The notes under the pieces: model-generated | The model's database searches: none | What the model was told of the DNA's origin: nothing | Seen by the model: only the letters and a program-made list of their open reading frames with translations | Shown: positions 44,425 through 54,049 of the stretch, piece after piece | Numbering within the stretch: the stretch's first letter is position 1 | How the letters are laid out: every line of letters starts with the position of its first letter | NCBI RefSeq assembly: GCF_017921815.1 | Contig: NZ_JAGEMM010000001.1 | Coordinates: forward strand, 434,001-498,000 | Length of the DNA: 64,000 nucleotides | Source of the DNA: Microvirga antarctica | GTDB lineage: Bacteria > Pseudomonadota > Alphaproteobacteria > Rhizobiales > Beijerinckiaceae | Direction: 5' to 3' | Program-made: the position numbers and the translations under genes

Positions 44425-45972
44425 TTACTTGAAGCTCGCTGTCAGCACATCGATCCGCTCGTCACGGCGCGGTTCCCAGTTCAATCGATTGCTGATCCCA
44501 TAAAAGTCGGGTTGGAAATACATCATGATCCACGCCGGGTCGCGATAGAAAATTTCCAGCATCTCGTTGACAATCTTCTCCTCTTCCTTCGGATCGCGAA
44601 TGCCGGCAAGGCTATCCCAGCGCTTCTGCCATTCCGGATTGAACCACATGCCATTGTTGACCGGCGCCTCGCGCGACGGGAACAGCGCCATGTCATAGAC
44701 GGCGCTCCACGTGACACCACCCTGCCCGATGAAGTAGAGCGGTCCAGCGCGGTGCTCCCGCGCCGCGGGCGAGAAGGTCGAGACAAAATCCTGGATCTCG
44801 ACCTTGGTCTTGATGCCGATATCATCGAGGTACTGCCCGACCGCTTGAACCACCGAAACGTCGTTCAGATAACGCCCACGGGGACCCTGGAGAGTGAGCT
44901 CGAACCGCACATTGTCGGCGCCTCGCTTGTAGCCCGCCTTATCGAGCATCTCCTCAGCTTTCTTGGTGTCAAACGGATAAGGCTTGAGCGCTGGGTTGGC
45001 GACGTTTGCCGGGCCGGTTGCGCGGGTGCAATCAAAGGAGAGCAGTTGCTGGCAAATAGTGGGAACGTCGACCGCCATGTTGAGCGCCTGTCGGACCTCG
45101 GCTTTCTGGATTGCCTCGCCACCTTTCGTCGCCTTGAACGTCTCATTGAAGTTAAAGCCGACGAACATGCGCCGCGTACCCGTAACGGGCTTCACGATCG
45201 CCCGGTTACTCATCGCAATTGCTTTCTGCTGGTCCGGCAGAACATTGGTGATAATATCGGCATTGCCCGAGATCAATTCCGCCACGCGCGTGCTCGCCTC
45301 CGGCACGGCCCGCCAGATGAGCGTCTTGAACGGTGCAGGACGGAGCTTGAATCCGTCCACGCGATCGAGGACCACCCGATCGTCCTTCTTCCACTCTCTG
45401 AGCTTGTAGGGACCTGATCCGAAAGGCCGGGTCGCCGCCTGTTCGTAGCTCATGCCCTCATAGGCGTTCTTGCAAACGATATAGGCCTGGGCGAGCATGC
45501 CCGGCGCAATTGACTGATACTTCTTCAGAAGAACCGTGGCGGAGTACTCGCTGTCTACCCGAGCATCGACGAACCCGATCGTTGGGTACACGAAGCTCGC
45601 GATATTGCCGTTGAGCTTCTTGTCGGCCGCACGCTTCAGCGAGTAGGCCACATCCTCTGCCTTGATCGGCGTGCCGTCCTCGCAGGTCTGGCCGGGTTTG
45701 ATCTTGAAGGTCAGCTCGGTTCCCGCGTCGTTCCAGGAATAGCTCTCCGCCAGATAGGGCTGGACCTCACCTGAGGCTGTGACCTGAACCAGGGTCACCC
45801 AAATATGGTTAGCAACGTTGATCGAGCCTGAGGCGTTCAGGGCATGCGGCTCGAGGGATTCGACGTCGACGCTTTGGGCAATCGTCAGAGTATCGCGCGC
45901 GCCCTGGGCGAAAGCCGCAGATTGACTGACGCACAACGCTGCAGCGCTGGCACATATGATCCAATGTCGCAT
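44425..45972 (-). CDS. ABC transporter substrate-binding protein, family 5 (SBP_bac_5)
   Basis: 515 residues with signal peptide (MRHWIICASAAALC...AAFAQG). Third member of the paralogous set with the proteins at 21054 and 27994, sharing GTPIKAEDVAYSLKRAAD-like sequence, FGSGPYKLREW, and the same Cys motifs TCEDG, VCKNA, TIC and DCTRAT. It is the last gene of the minus-strand block, 136 bp after the OppF stop, and has its own possible operator upstream (46045-46055). It probably feeds a permease encoded elsewhere in the island. Confidence 0.92.
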   Translation of the reverse strand: MRHWIICASAAALCVSQSAAFAQGARDTLTIAQSVDVESLEPHALNASGSINVANHIWVTLVQVTASGEVQPYLAESYSWNDAGTELTFKIKPGQTCEDGTPIKAEDVAYSLKRAADKKLNGNIASFVYPTIGFVDARVDSEYSATVLLKKYQSIAPGMLAQAYIVCKNAYEGMSYEQAATRPFGSGPYKLREWKKDDRVVLDRVDGFKLRPAPFKTLIWRAVPEASTRVAELISGNADIITNVLPDQQKAIAMSNRAIVKPVTGTRRMFVGFNFNETFKATKGGEAIQKAEVRQALNMAVDVPTICQQLLSFDCTRATGPANVANPALKPYPFDTKKAEEMLDKAGYKRGADNVRFELTLQGPRGRYLNDVSVVQAVGQYLDDIGIKTKVEIQDFVSTFSPAAREHRAGPLYFIGQGGVTWSAVYDMALFPSREAPVNNGMWFNPEWQKRWDSLAGIRDPKEEEKIVNEMLEIFYRDPAWIMMYFQPDFYGISNRLNWEPRRDERIDVLTASFK

Positions 45973-46044
45973 ACCTGACTGTCCCTCTCATGCCGCCGGC
46001 CCCGGACACGGCCCGGCAACGATCCACCCAATCGACCAAGGGAA

Positions 46045-46055
46045 GTGTAAGACAA
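46045..46055 (-). promoter_or_regulatory. Weak FadR-type operator candidate upstream of binding-protein gene
   Basis: Read on the minus strand it is TTGTCTTACAC, one mismatch (last base) from TNGTNNNACNA. It lies about 73 bp ahead of the 45972 start, in the only sizeable gap of this operon, where an internal promoter would be expected. Confidence 0.3.
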
Positions 46056-46108
46056 CTAGACAGAAAACGCCAGAACTGCCCCGATTGTGCCTGGCGGCGC
46101 ATCCACCC

Positions 46109-47140
46109 TCAAGTCGCAGCGAAACGTGGGAGCAGATCGTCGATCTCGGAGCTTCTCCAGCAGGCAGCCATGGAAGATCCGGACGCACTCGGCGTCAAGG
46201 GTGGCGCCTCCTGCGCACAATGGGCGACCGCGATCGGACAGCGGGTGACAAACCGGCAACCCTTCGGCGGGTTGAGAGGACTCGGAAGTTCACCTTGGAG
46301 AACGATGCGCCGGCGCGCCCGCTCGACCTTTGGGTCTGGGATGGGAACGGCACTCAGGAGCGAGCGGGTATAGGGATGACGCGGATTGGCATAGACCTCC
46401 CGGCGCTCTCCAATCTCAGCCACCCGCCCCAGATACATGACAGCCACGCGGTTGGAGATGTGCTGTATCACGCTCAGCCCATGGGCGATGAAAAGATACG
46501 TCAGGCCCAGCCGCGCCTGCAGATCCTGCAAAAGATTCACCACCTGCGCCTGAACCGAGACGTCGAGAGCGGAGACGGGTTCGTCGCAGACGATGAGATC
46601 AGGCTCGCAGGCGAGAGCCCGGGCGATGCCGATCCGTTGGCGCTGACCGCCGGAGAACTCGTGCGGATAGCGGGACATATATGTGGGCGCCAGCCCGACC
46701 AGGGACAGCAGTTCCTTCACGCGGTCCGTAATGGCAGCCTCGCCCTGACGCAGATTGTGAAGCCTGATGGGCTCCGCAATCGCCCTGCCGACGCTCATGC
46801 GCGGATTGAGGCTTGCGTAAGGATCCTGAAAGATCAGCTGGATGCGCCGCCTCAGCTTACGCATTGCTTCCGGCGAGGATGTCGCCAAATCCTCGCCATT
46901 GAACGAGATGCTCCCCGACGTAATGGCGTTGAGCTGCAGGATTGCACGGCCAATGGTGGTCTTGCCGCACCCGCTTTCGCCCACAAGACCGAGGGTCTCT
47001 CCCCGCCTGATATCGAAACTAACGCCATCGACAGCTTTGACGACGCCGGGCGATTTCCCGAATAGAAACGGGCTGCGGACAGGAAAGTGGACATGGAGGT
47101 CAGAAATCGACGCAATCATCTCTGGCGGGGCCGTTCTCAT
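46109..47140 (-). CDS. Oligopeptide/dipeptide ABC transporter ATP-binding protein (OppF/DppF type)
   Basis: 343 residues, ATG overlapping the OppD stop by 4 bp. Walker [10 protein letters not shown], signature [11 protein letters not shown], Walker [13 protein letters not shown] and the oligo_HPY motif [11 protein letters not shown] are complete. In this block it lies with OppD downstream of an epimerase and oxidoreductase gene rather than next to its permeases, which are at 54050-55896 in the same transcription direction. Confidence 0.93.
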   Translation of the reverse strand: MRTAPPEMIASISDLHVHFPVRSPFLFGKSPGVVKAVDGVSFDIRRGETLGLVGESGCGKTTIGRAILQLNAITSGSISFNGEDLATSSPEAMRKLRRRIQLIFQDPYASLNPRMSVGRAIAEPIRLHNLRQGEAAITDRVKELLSLVGLAPTYMSRYPHEFSGGQRQRIGIARALACEPDLIVCDEPVSALDVSVQAQVVNLLQDLQARLGLTYLFIAHGLSVIQHISNRVAVMYLGRVAEIGERREVYANPRHPYTRSLLSAVPIPDPKVERARRRIVLQGELPSPLNPPKGCRFVTRCPIAVAHCAQEAPPLTPSASGSSMAACWRSSEIDDLLPRFAAT

Positions 47141-48147
47141 AGGGCAATCGCTTCTGAAGATGTATGCAGCAAGGTCGGAACGTCCTCAGCAAAATGGCAG
47201 GCCGCCATGTGATCGGGTCGCACCTGCCTGAGGGGTGGTGCTTCGCGGAGACAGAGTTGCTGCGCGATGTCGCATCGGGGTGCGAACCGGCAGAAATTGG
47301 CTTGGCCGACGGGCTCCGCCGGCAACCCGCGGATCGGAGTCAGACGATCCTCGTCAGGCCGATCGAGCCTTGGTGTGGACCGCAGCAATCCAACTGTGTA
47401 GGGCATGCGTGGCTCTTCGAAGACACAATCCGTGCTGCCCTGTTCCACGATGCGGCCGCCATACATAACCGCGATCCGATCGGCCATCCCGGCGACTACG
47501 CCGAGATCATGCGTGATAAGGATCAGCGCCATGCCAAATTCCCGCTGCAGATTCTTGAGAATGTCGAGAATCTGTGCCTGGATCGTCACGTCCAATGCGG
47601 TCGTGGGCTCATCTGCGATGAGAAGCCGAGGCTTGCACGCGACAGCGATCGCAATCATCACGCGCTGACGCATGCCGCCCGAGAAATGATGAGGATAGTC
47701 GCCGAGCCGCCGTTCAGGCGACGGGATGCCAACGAGCGACAGAAGTTCGATGGCGCGCGCTTTGGCCCGGCCGCCGCGCATACCCTCCTGAACCTCAAGA
47801 ATTTCGGTGATCTGACGACCGATGGTGAGAACCGGATTGAGGGACGTCATCGGATCCTGGAAGATCATGGAGATCTCCCGTCCGCGCACATCGCGAATCT
47901 CGCTGTCGGACATGGCCAGAATGTCCCGCCCATCAAAATCGATGGACCCTCCGACGACGCGGCCAGGCTTGGAGATCAACCGGATGAGCGACAGCCCTGT
48001 CACCGACTTGCCCGAGCCGGACTCCCCCACGACGCCGAGGGTCTCGCCCTTTCCAACGGTGAAAGACACATCGTCCACGGCACGCACGCCCGATTGTTCG
48101 TTTCCGAAACGGACCTTCAAGCCGGACACGGTCAGGATAGGTTTCAT
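47137..48147 (-). CDS. Oligopeptide/dipeptide ABC transporter ATP-binding protein (OppD/DppD type)
   Basis: 336 residues with Walker A GESGSGKS, signature [11 protein letters not shown], Walker [15 protein letters not shown]. The C-terminal region has the FCRFAPRC Cys motif. ATG 48147 overlaps the epimerase stop by 4 bp. Paralogous to the 23776 protein; likely couples with OppF immediately downstream to power the permeases of the minus-strand block. Confidence 0.93.
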   Translation of the reverse strand: MKPILTVSGLKVRFGNEQSGVRAVDDVSFTVGKGETLGVVGESGSGKSVTGLSLIRLISKPGRVVGGSIDFDGRDILAMSDSEIRDVRGREISMIFQDPMTSLNPVLTIGRQITEILEVQEGMRGGRAKARAIELLSLVGIPSPERRLGDYPHHFSGGMRQRVMIAIAVACKPRLLIADEPTTALDVTIQAQILDILKNLQREFGMALILITHDLGVVAGMADRIAVMYGGRIVEQGSTDCVFEEPRMPYTVGLLRSTPRLDRPDEDRLTPIRGLPAEPVGQANFCRFAPRCDIAQQLCLREAPPLRQVRPDHMAACHFAEDVPTLLHTSSEAIAL

Positions 48148-49106
48148 GCGCGCACCTGCGTGTTGGCCAACACTTCGGCAATGCCGTCTTCAATAGAACG
48201 CGGGCGAAAGCCCACGGCGCCGCTAATGCGCTCGATGGAAAAGACCGGCCGCGCATCTGACGCAATAACGTCGATCTCCGCTGTGCCGCCGTTGGCCCAA
48301 GGGAGCCCGCGACCATGGGCGCGGAAGATCCCAACGAGGCGGCGCCAGCCCACAGGCTCGCCGCCGCCGATATTGTAGATCCTGTGTTCAAGAGCCGGCG
48401 CCTTGATGAGCGCTGCGATCCCGATCGCGACATCGTCCGCATGAACCCAGTCGCGTACAACTTCCTGCGGCGAGACCGCCGTCTCAGGCTGGGCCATTGC
48501 CAGCCTGTGGACCAGACTTGTTCGATGTCGGGTCGCCGTCTGCCGCTCCATCGCACCATAAACCGAAGCAAGCCGGACGGCGATTGTGGAGACGTCACGG
48601 ATCTCGCCAAGACGGAGCGCGATCCCTTCGGCTGCGACCTTCGTGACGCCATAAAGCATCGTGGGATTAAGGATCACGTCCTCACCGACGGGTGCGTCGT
48701 AGCTTGCCGCGGGGCCAAGGACTGCGGCGCTGGACACGACAACGATGCGACGCAGGCAACGCAAACGCGTGCCGGCGTCGACGATTGCGAGCGTCCCCCC
48801 GATATTGACGTCGACAACGGCGGAAGGGTTCTCCGATTCCATCTCGGGCGTCGGCGTCAAGGCGGCCGCGTGCACGATCTCGGTCGGTTGAAACCGTTCG
48901 AGAACAGTTGCGACCGCGACCTTATCGGTCACATCGAGGACAGTAGGCTCGATCCGGTCGCTAGATGCCCCCCAGTAGGCGAGGACATCGGAGCCAGGCG
49001 GCGCCATGTCGGTTGCAAGGATCCGTGCCTTAGGAAACGCTTCGGCCAATCCGCGGATCAAGTGAGCTCCCAGAAAGCCGCAGGCTCCTGTCACGAGAAT
49101 TTTCAC
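48144..49106 (-). CDS. NAD-dependent epimerase/dehydratase family protein (extended SDR)
   Basis: 320 residues starting at a GTG that overlaps the Gfo/Idh stop by 4 bp. TGACGFLGAHL is the extended-SDR NAD motif; VVVSSAAV and YGVTK supply the catalytic Ser/Tyr/Lys. No membrane segment. Members act on nucleotide sugars, sugar acids or other hydroxyl compounds; with a Gfo/Idh partner, oxidation of a sugar or polyol moiety is plausible but unproven. Overlaps at both ends mean it is an integral part of this operon. Confidence 0.9.
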   Translation of the reverse strand: MKILVTGACGFLGAHLIRGLAEAFPKARILATDMAPPGSDVLAYWGASSDRIEPTVLDVTDKVAVATVLERFQPTEIVHAAALTPTPEMESENPSAVVDVNIGGTLAIVDAGTRLRCLRRIVVVSSAAVLGPAASYDAPVGEDVILNPTMLYGVTKVAAEGIALRLGEIRDVSTIAVRLASVYGAMERQTATRHRTSLVHRLAMAQPETAVSPQEVVRDWVHADDVAIGIAALIKAPALEHRIYNIGGGEPVGWRRLVGIFRAHGRGLPWANGGTAEIDVIASDARPVFSIERISGAVGFRPRSIEDGIAEVLANTQVRA

Positions 49107-50143
49107 GCCGACACCTCAAGGCCGTGCCGACGGCGAAATTCGCGCATGTCGATACGCCTCCCGGTATCGTCGGCCTCGATAGCCGCAAAGCACAAGGCCA
49201 AGGTATTGAGGTGATCCCGTCCACTGCATGGCACTGGCCGCCCTTCTTCAATCGCCGTAATGAAGTCATCGAGAAGCGCGCGGGTATCATCAAGAAAAGG
49301 AACGCATTCGGCGAGCGGTACAGGTGTCAATGTCTTCTCGTCCGTCCGAACAGTGCTGAGATTGGAGAACAACTCCTGCTGCAAGATGACGCCATCCTCA
49401 CAATCCGTGCGCCACTGGAATTTCAATTCGTTCCAGCCCCCTGTCCACGTCCCGAGGTAGTCGACCTCGAGTCCACCCTCGAGGGTCAGCAGACAGGACA
49501 CATTGGCGTCGTGCGCATAGACGCTCCACGACGGATTCCAGCTTCGACATTGAACGGCTTCGACTTCGCGACCATAGCAGAACCTGATCAGGTCGAGATG
49601 GTGAATGCTTTGCTCGAGCATCATCGGATGAAGCATCGTTAACGGGTAGGTGTTCATGCCGGGACGCCACCAGTCGCGGTTGCGGTGGTAATTGAACGTC
49701 CCGAACCCGGCAGCGCCGAGTGTGTTATCGCGGACAAGACGCCGGATCGCCTGACTCACCGGGAGATAACGAAAATTTAATCCGACGGCGAGCGGGCAGG
49801 CCTGCGATTCTGCGAGAACCACGATCTCCAAGGCGTCGGCAAGATCGAGCGTGAGCGGTTTTTCCGCCAGCAGCGGCAATCCTGCCGCGAACACCAAACG
49901 GGCTTGGTCAAGATGGCCATCGGGTGGCGTCACTAGCAGCACCGCGTCCGCCCGGACTTCACGTAATGCCGCTTCCAGATCCTCAAAGGCCGCGAATTCG
50001 CCAAACTCGGCCTTGAATGCACCGATCCGCGCCGGATCGGCGTCGACGATTCCGGCAAAGGTCGCGCCGGGGTGATCCGCAATGATACGCCCCCACATGC
50101 GCCCGCGATTACCCAAGCCGACCTGGAGGATGCGAAACACCAC
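49103..50143 (-). CDS. Gfo/Idh/MocA family oxidoreductase
   Basis: 346 residues with a GTG start at 50143 (a second GTG follows immediately), 2 bp after the aminotransferase stop. Motifs: VGLGNRGRMWGRI, LLAEKPLT with the catalytic Lys, LNFRYLPVSQA and HPMMLEQSIHHLDLIRFCY. Strong full-length resemblance to the 41587 protein on the other strand, so the two operons carry duplicate oxidoreductases. NAD(P)-dependent; substrate unknown. Confidence 0.9.
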   Translation of the reverse strand: MVFRILQVGLGNRGRMWGRIIADHPGATFAGIVDADPARIGAFKAEFGEFAAFEDLEAALREVRADAVLLVTPPDGHLDQARLVFAAGLPLLAEKPLTLDLADALEIVVLAESQACPLAVGLNFRYLPVSQAIRRLVRDNTLGAAGFGTFNYHRNRDWWRPGMNTYPLTMLHPMMLEQSIHHLDLIRFCYGREVEAVQCRSWNPSWSVYAHDANVSCLLTLEGGLEVDYLGTWTGGWNELKFQWRTDCEDGVILQQELFSNLSTVRTDEKTLTPVPLAECVPFLDDTRALLDDFITAIEEGRPVPCSGRDHLNTLALCFAAIEADDTGRRIDMREFRRRHGLEVSA

Positions 50144-50145
50144 GG

Positions 50146-51333
50146 TCAGGTCTTGAAGACGCGGCTGCGCGCCGATTTGATGCGTGAGATGGCTTCCTCG
50201 ATGCGGTGCTTGGGCTGAAGAAGGCTCATGCGCACATAGCGATCGTCAGGATCGGCAAACAGCATGCCGGGTTGGACGAGAACCCGCGCTTCGGCGAGGA
50301 GCTTCCCGCAGAACTCGGTTGCGGGAAGACCGCTCGCTTCAATATTGGTGTAGACATAGAACGCGCCCGCGGGCTCGCCATACGAGAACCCCAGTTCGTC
50401 AAGTCCCCTGAGCAGGACCTCACGCCTCGACGAGTAGATAGCCAGCATCTCCTTCACCGCGTCCTGAGGGCCGGTCGCAGCCGCGAGAGCCGCCCATTGC
50501 GAAGGCGTGCAGGCGTTGATGCTCAGCGTATGACGGGGTTCGACCATCCGCTGAATAAACGGCTGGGGGGCGGCGAGATATCCAATTCGCCAGCCGGTCA
50601 TGGCATGGGATTTAGAAAAGCCGTTCATCGTGATTGTGCGATCGCGCATGCCCGGCAGGGTCCCGATCGATAGATGTTCGGCACCATCGAACAGAAGCGT
50701 AGCGTAGATTTCATCTGAAACGACAATGATATCGTGTCGCTTGGCGATTTCGGCAATCTCCCGGATGGCGTCGGGAGGTGTCACGGCGCCGGTCGGGTTG
50801 TTCGGGGTGATGAGCACCAGCATCTTCGTGCGCGGCGTGATGCGGGCTTCGATTTCAGCGGGAACCAGCGCGAACTTGTCCTTCTGATAAGTCGGCACCG
50901 AGACCACGACCCCGCCGCACAACTCGACTGCAGTATCATAGGATGTGAACCGCGGGGACGGCAGGAGAACTTCATCTCCGGGATCGACCAGCGCGAGCAT
51001 GAGCAGCATCACGCCTTCCTGCGTGCCTGCCGTCACCAATGTCTCTTCGGCGGTGTAATCGAGGCCGAAGTCTCGGTTGAGGAGATCTGCGATCGCCTGC
51101 CGAAGCTTCGGCATTCCGGAGGGATGCGTGTAGTGGGTCTCCCCCCGAGCAATCGCCTCTCGCGCCGCCTCCGCGATGTGAGGGGGCGTCGGAAGGTCAG
51201 GGTCACCCAGACCCATCGCGATGACGTCTTCCAGCTTGGCTGCTTGTTCAATCAGCTTCGTTCGATAGACAGCGTCCTTGGCCGGCACGCGCTGAGCAAG
51301 CGACCTCATTAATCTTGGCGTTGTAGAGTCCAT
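50146..51333 (-). CDS. Class I/II PLP-dependent aminotransferase
   Basis: About 395 residues from ATG 51333; a TTG at 51339 overlapping the previous stop is the alternative. It is a complete enzyme: Tyr68 in GETHYTHPSGMPKLR, NNPTGA, SDEIYATL, Lys241 in NGFSKSHAMTGWRIGY. In contrast to the pair at 37110-38977, all cross-subunit residues are present in this single chain. The small protein at 37110 resembles it (RIGYLAAP, SQWAALA), which suggests that protein arose from a relative of this gene. Confidence 0.93.
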   Translation of the reverse strand: MDSTTPRLMRSLAQRVPAKDAVYRTKLIEQAAKLEDVIAMGLGDPDLPTPPHIAEAAREAIARGETHYTHPSGMPKLRQAIADLLNRDFGLDYTAEETLVTAGTQEGVMLLMLALVDPGDEVLLPSPRFTSYDTAVELCGGVVVSVPTYQKDKFALVPAEIEARITPRTKMLVLITPNNPTGAVTPPDAIREIAEIAKRHDIIVVSDEIYATLLFDGAEHLSIGTLPGMRDRTITMNGFSKSHAMTGWRIGYLAAPQPFIQRMVEPRHTLSINACTPSQWAALAAATGPQDAVKEMLAIYSSRREVLLRGLDELGFSYGEPAGAFYVYTNIEASGLPATEFCGKLLAEARVLVQPGMLFADPDDRYVRMSLLQPKHRIEEAISRIKSARSRVFKT

Positions 51334-51335
51334 CC

Positions 51336-52562
51336 TCAAACCATCCTCTTGCCTTCGAGGAATGTCATACGGACGGAGCCGATGGCGTTGATATCCTCGA
51401 GGGGATTGCCGTCCACGACGATCACGTCGGCAAGCTTGCCGGCCTCAAGCGTCCCGATCTTGGAGTCGAGCTTGCTCATTCTAGCAGCAACGATCGTCGC
51501 GCTGCGGATCGCGTCATAGGCGTCCTTTTTGACACCGACCTTGATCATGAACGCCAGTTCCGGAGCGATGACGTCGTGGGCCACCGCGGGACTGCCGCAA
51601 TCCGTCCCAAACACAATGGTGACGCCAGCCTTGGCGGCATCGACGAGGCCCTGGTAGCGCGACGTGTCAGCAACCTGCTTCTGCCGCTCGGCGATCTTCC
51701 AGTCCGGAATGTTGAACTTTCGCGCAATCTCGGGCTGACTTTGGACGACGACAGGCGCGAAGGTCGTCACGATCGGGACGTTACGTTCTACCAGAAGCGC
51801 GATGGTCTCGGCGCTCATGCTGCCGCCGTGCTCGATTACATCTACCCCGGCGAGGACGCAGCGGCTAATGCAGGAATCGAATGTCGCATGCGCCGTCACT
51901 GTCAGGCCATTGCGATGCGCTTCGTCGACGACCGCCTCTAACTCATCGTCGGTGAATTCCAGCGTGTCGTGGCAGGCCATGATCTTGATCAGATCCGCGC
52001 CACCACGCACCTGCTCGCGAACGGCGCGACGCATTTCGTCGGCTCCGCTTGCTTCGCGGCAGCACCAGTAAGTATGTCCACCCGTCTGGATGATCGCCTC
52101 ACCACACACGATCAGGCGGGGACCTGGGAAGATCCCCTGGGCCACTGCCTGCTTGGCCACAAGATTGGTCTTGTTCATCCCCAGGTCGCGGAACGTGGTG
52201 ACGCCCGCACGCAGGTTGATGAGCATATTGCTCGCGCACTTGTAGGCACTGAGCTCAGGCGCATCGTTCATCGCCTGGGCTGCCAGATCGTGAATTCCGT
52301 CCCAGGCCAGATGTCCGTGGCTCTGGACCAGACCCGGAAGGATCGTTCCATTCGTCTGTATGGCATCATCTGCGCTGGTGCCAAACTCGGATGCAGGCCC
52401 GACCTTCTTGATGGTCGAACCTTCAATTTCAACAATCCCATCCTCGATGATCTGATCATCAACGCAGGTCAGGACACGACCACGCAAGAGGTGATGGCCG
52501 GTCTCCTGGTTGACCATCGGGCGGATGATTTTCTGGAAACGCCAGGGGGCCTGTTCAGGCAT
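51336..52562 (-). CDS. Amidohydrolase family protein (imidazolonepropionase/prolidase-like)
   Basis: 408 residues of metal-dependent amidohydrolase. HxH in QSHGHLAWDG, His in VTAHATFDS, His in VIEHGGS and Asp in FGTDCGSP form the metal centre; the C-terminus has GKLADVIVVDGNPLEDI, typical of the imidazolonepropionase-like (MJ0884/Sgx9260) branch, members of which act on N-acylated or Xaa-Pro-like dipeptides. No signal peptide. Its stop overlaps or abuts the aminotransferase start, so hydrolysis and transamination are coupled genetically. A second member of the branch is cut by the right window edge. Confidence 0.9.
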   Translation of the reverse strand: MPEQAPWRFQKIIRPMVNQETGHHLLRGRVLTCVDDQIIEDGIVEIEGSTIKKVGPASEFGTSADDAIQTNGTILPGLVQSHGHLAWDGIHDLAAQAMNDAPELSAYKCASNMLINLRAGVTTFRDLGMNKTNLVAKQAVAQGIFPGPRLIVCGEAIIQTGGHTYWCCREASGADEMRRAVREQVRGGADLIKIMACHDTLEFTDDELEAVVDEAHRNGLTVTAHATFDSCISRCVLAGVDVIEHGGSMSAETIALLVERNVPIVTTFAPVVVQSQPEIARKFNIPDWKIAERQKQVADTSRYQGLVDAAKAGVTIVFGTDCGSPAVAHDVIAPELAFMIKVGVKKDAYDAIRSATIVAARMSKLDSKIGTLEAGKLADVIVVDGNPLEDINAIGSVRMTFLEGKRMV

Positions 52563-52598
52563 GGGACACTCGTTTGTTCGAAATGGAGGTGGGGATTA

Positions 52599-54047
52599 TC
52601 ATGAGGCGGCAGTTTCTGCTCGGGTCGGCTTCAGGCCCAGTTCTTCCAAGGCCCGTGCGCCGCCGTCGAGATTAGTTAAGTTCATTCCTGCGTAGTTGGG
52701 CGAATAGACCACGCCCTCGCCGCCGGCCCGATAGGTCGCCAGAACGCTGCGGTAGACGATGTCGGGCGTGCAAATCGCCTGATCGGCGCGCAACCTGGGT
52801 GCATCGACACCGATGCCCATATAAACGGCAGCCTTGCCCTTGCACCCGCGAACCGCGTCAGCGCACTGGCCGTAAACGTAAGTGTCGGGATCCATCCCGG
52901 CCTGGATCACCTCATCGATCGGTGCTTCCTGCAATCCGAGGATCTTGTACATGGCCGGCACGAATTCCTGCTTTGTGAAGTCCCGCAAGATCGTGTTTCC
53001 GAAGAAGCCCATCTCCTTGTCGAACACCTCGCCTGCCTGATGCTGGTAGGTGATCGGCTTGACCCAATCCGCATAGTCAGTCTGCTCCTCCCATGACCAT
53101 TGAGCGCGCCGAATGGGATTGAAATGATTGCGGTTCCAGACATTGAGTCCAAACGACAGATTAGGGTTGCACCACTTCACGATGCCATAGAGTTCCCGAT
53201 CGAGATCCTTCGAGCGATCAAGCCACATGCGCTCCCAAACCAGTATCTCAGGATTGCGCAGCAACACGCGGAGGAACTCCAGGAAAGCGCCGTCGACGAA
53301 AGTCTCTCCAGCGCGCACCTTCTTGAAGAAGTCCCAGACCTCGAAGAACGCGATGCGGACGCGCTCCACGTCAATCCCCCGCTCCACTGCCTCCTTCCGG
53401 CAATGCGGACAGAAGCACCCCGGAGCCTGGCCCTGCATCATGCGATCAAGCGGCGAATTGCGCTCGTTGCACCACATGATTCCGTCGATGTCGTAATTGC
53501 GCACGTGCTCCTCGACGATGCCGTGCCACCAGCGCCGGTAATCGGGATTCGACGTGCAAGGCTCTCCAGCATACCGGCCCAACAGGTCCACTTCGAGGCA
53601 TTGCGGCATGTTGGGGATCTTGACCGCTGCCGCCGACCCATGACCCGCATACTTGAACAATGGCTCCATGAATTCCGGAACGATCTTCATGCCCCGCTCG
53701 CGCGCCTTCGGGATGACCAGATCCAGGATGTCCCGCCCTGCCATCTCCGGATCGCGCGAGGCGAAATCCTTGATGAAGGTGTTCGTGTAGTATTCCGGCC
53801 GAACCTTCAGATAGGAACCGCCCTCCATCGAATAGGGTGCGGCGACACCGTGATCAGGCCATCCCTCCAGCGCGTGGCTGATGCGCCGGCCAACCTTCAA
53901 ACCGAGCCAGGAGATTGTGCCGATCAGCAGCGCGTTGATGCCGAGACGGTCCTGGAGGGTGTCCAGCACTTCGTCGACGCCTTCGTCGATGAAGCTGATC
54001 GGGCTGATCTGGATGCCGACGAACGGATCTGATTTTGTTGGCGTCAC
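52599..54047 (-). CDS. Unassigned TIM-barrel (glycoside-hydrolase-like) protein with C-x-C-x2-C motif
   Basis: 482 residues from a GTG at 54047 with GGAGAG upstream, starting 2 bp after the permease stop. The layout (ISPISFIDEGVDEVL, PEFMEPLF, YDIDGIMWCNERNSPLD, FLRVLLRNPEILVWERMW, LSFGLNVWNRNHFNP) resembles the alpha-amylase/GH-like TIM barrels of uncharacterised hydrolases, with several acidic residues at strand ends. An unusual CFCPHCRKE cluster near residue 230 looks like a small metal knuckle. No signal peptide, so it is cytosolic. I do not recognise a characterised family. Its position between transporter and amidohydrolase suggests an early step on the imported compound, perhaps removal of a sugar-like group. 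Confidence 0.8.
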   Translation of the reverse strand: MTPTKSDPFVGIQISPISFIDEGVDEVLDTLQDRLGINALLIGTISWLGLKVGRRISHALEGWPDHGVAAPYSMEGGSYLKVRPEYYTNTFIKDFASRDPEMAGRDILDLVIPKARERGMKIVPEFMEPLFKYAGHGSAAAVKIPNMPQCLEVDLLGRYAGEPCTSNPDYRRWWHGIVEEHVRNYDIDGIMWCNERNSPLDRMMQGQAPGCFCPHCRKEAVERGIDVERVRIAFFEVWDFFKKVRAGETFVDGAFLEFLRVLLRNPEILVWERMWLDRSKDLDRELYGIVKWCNPNLSFGLNVWNRNHFNPIRRAQWSWEEQTDYADWVKPITYQHQAGEVFDKEMGFFGNTILRDFTKQEFVPAMYKILGLQEAPIDEVIQAGMDPDTYVYGQCADAVRGCKGKAAVYMGIGVDAPRLRADQAICTPDIVYRSVLATYRAGGEGVVYSPNYAGMNLTNLDGGARALEELGLKPTRAETAAS

Positions 54048-54049
54048 TA

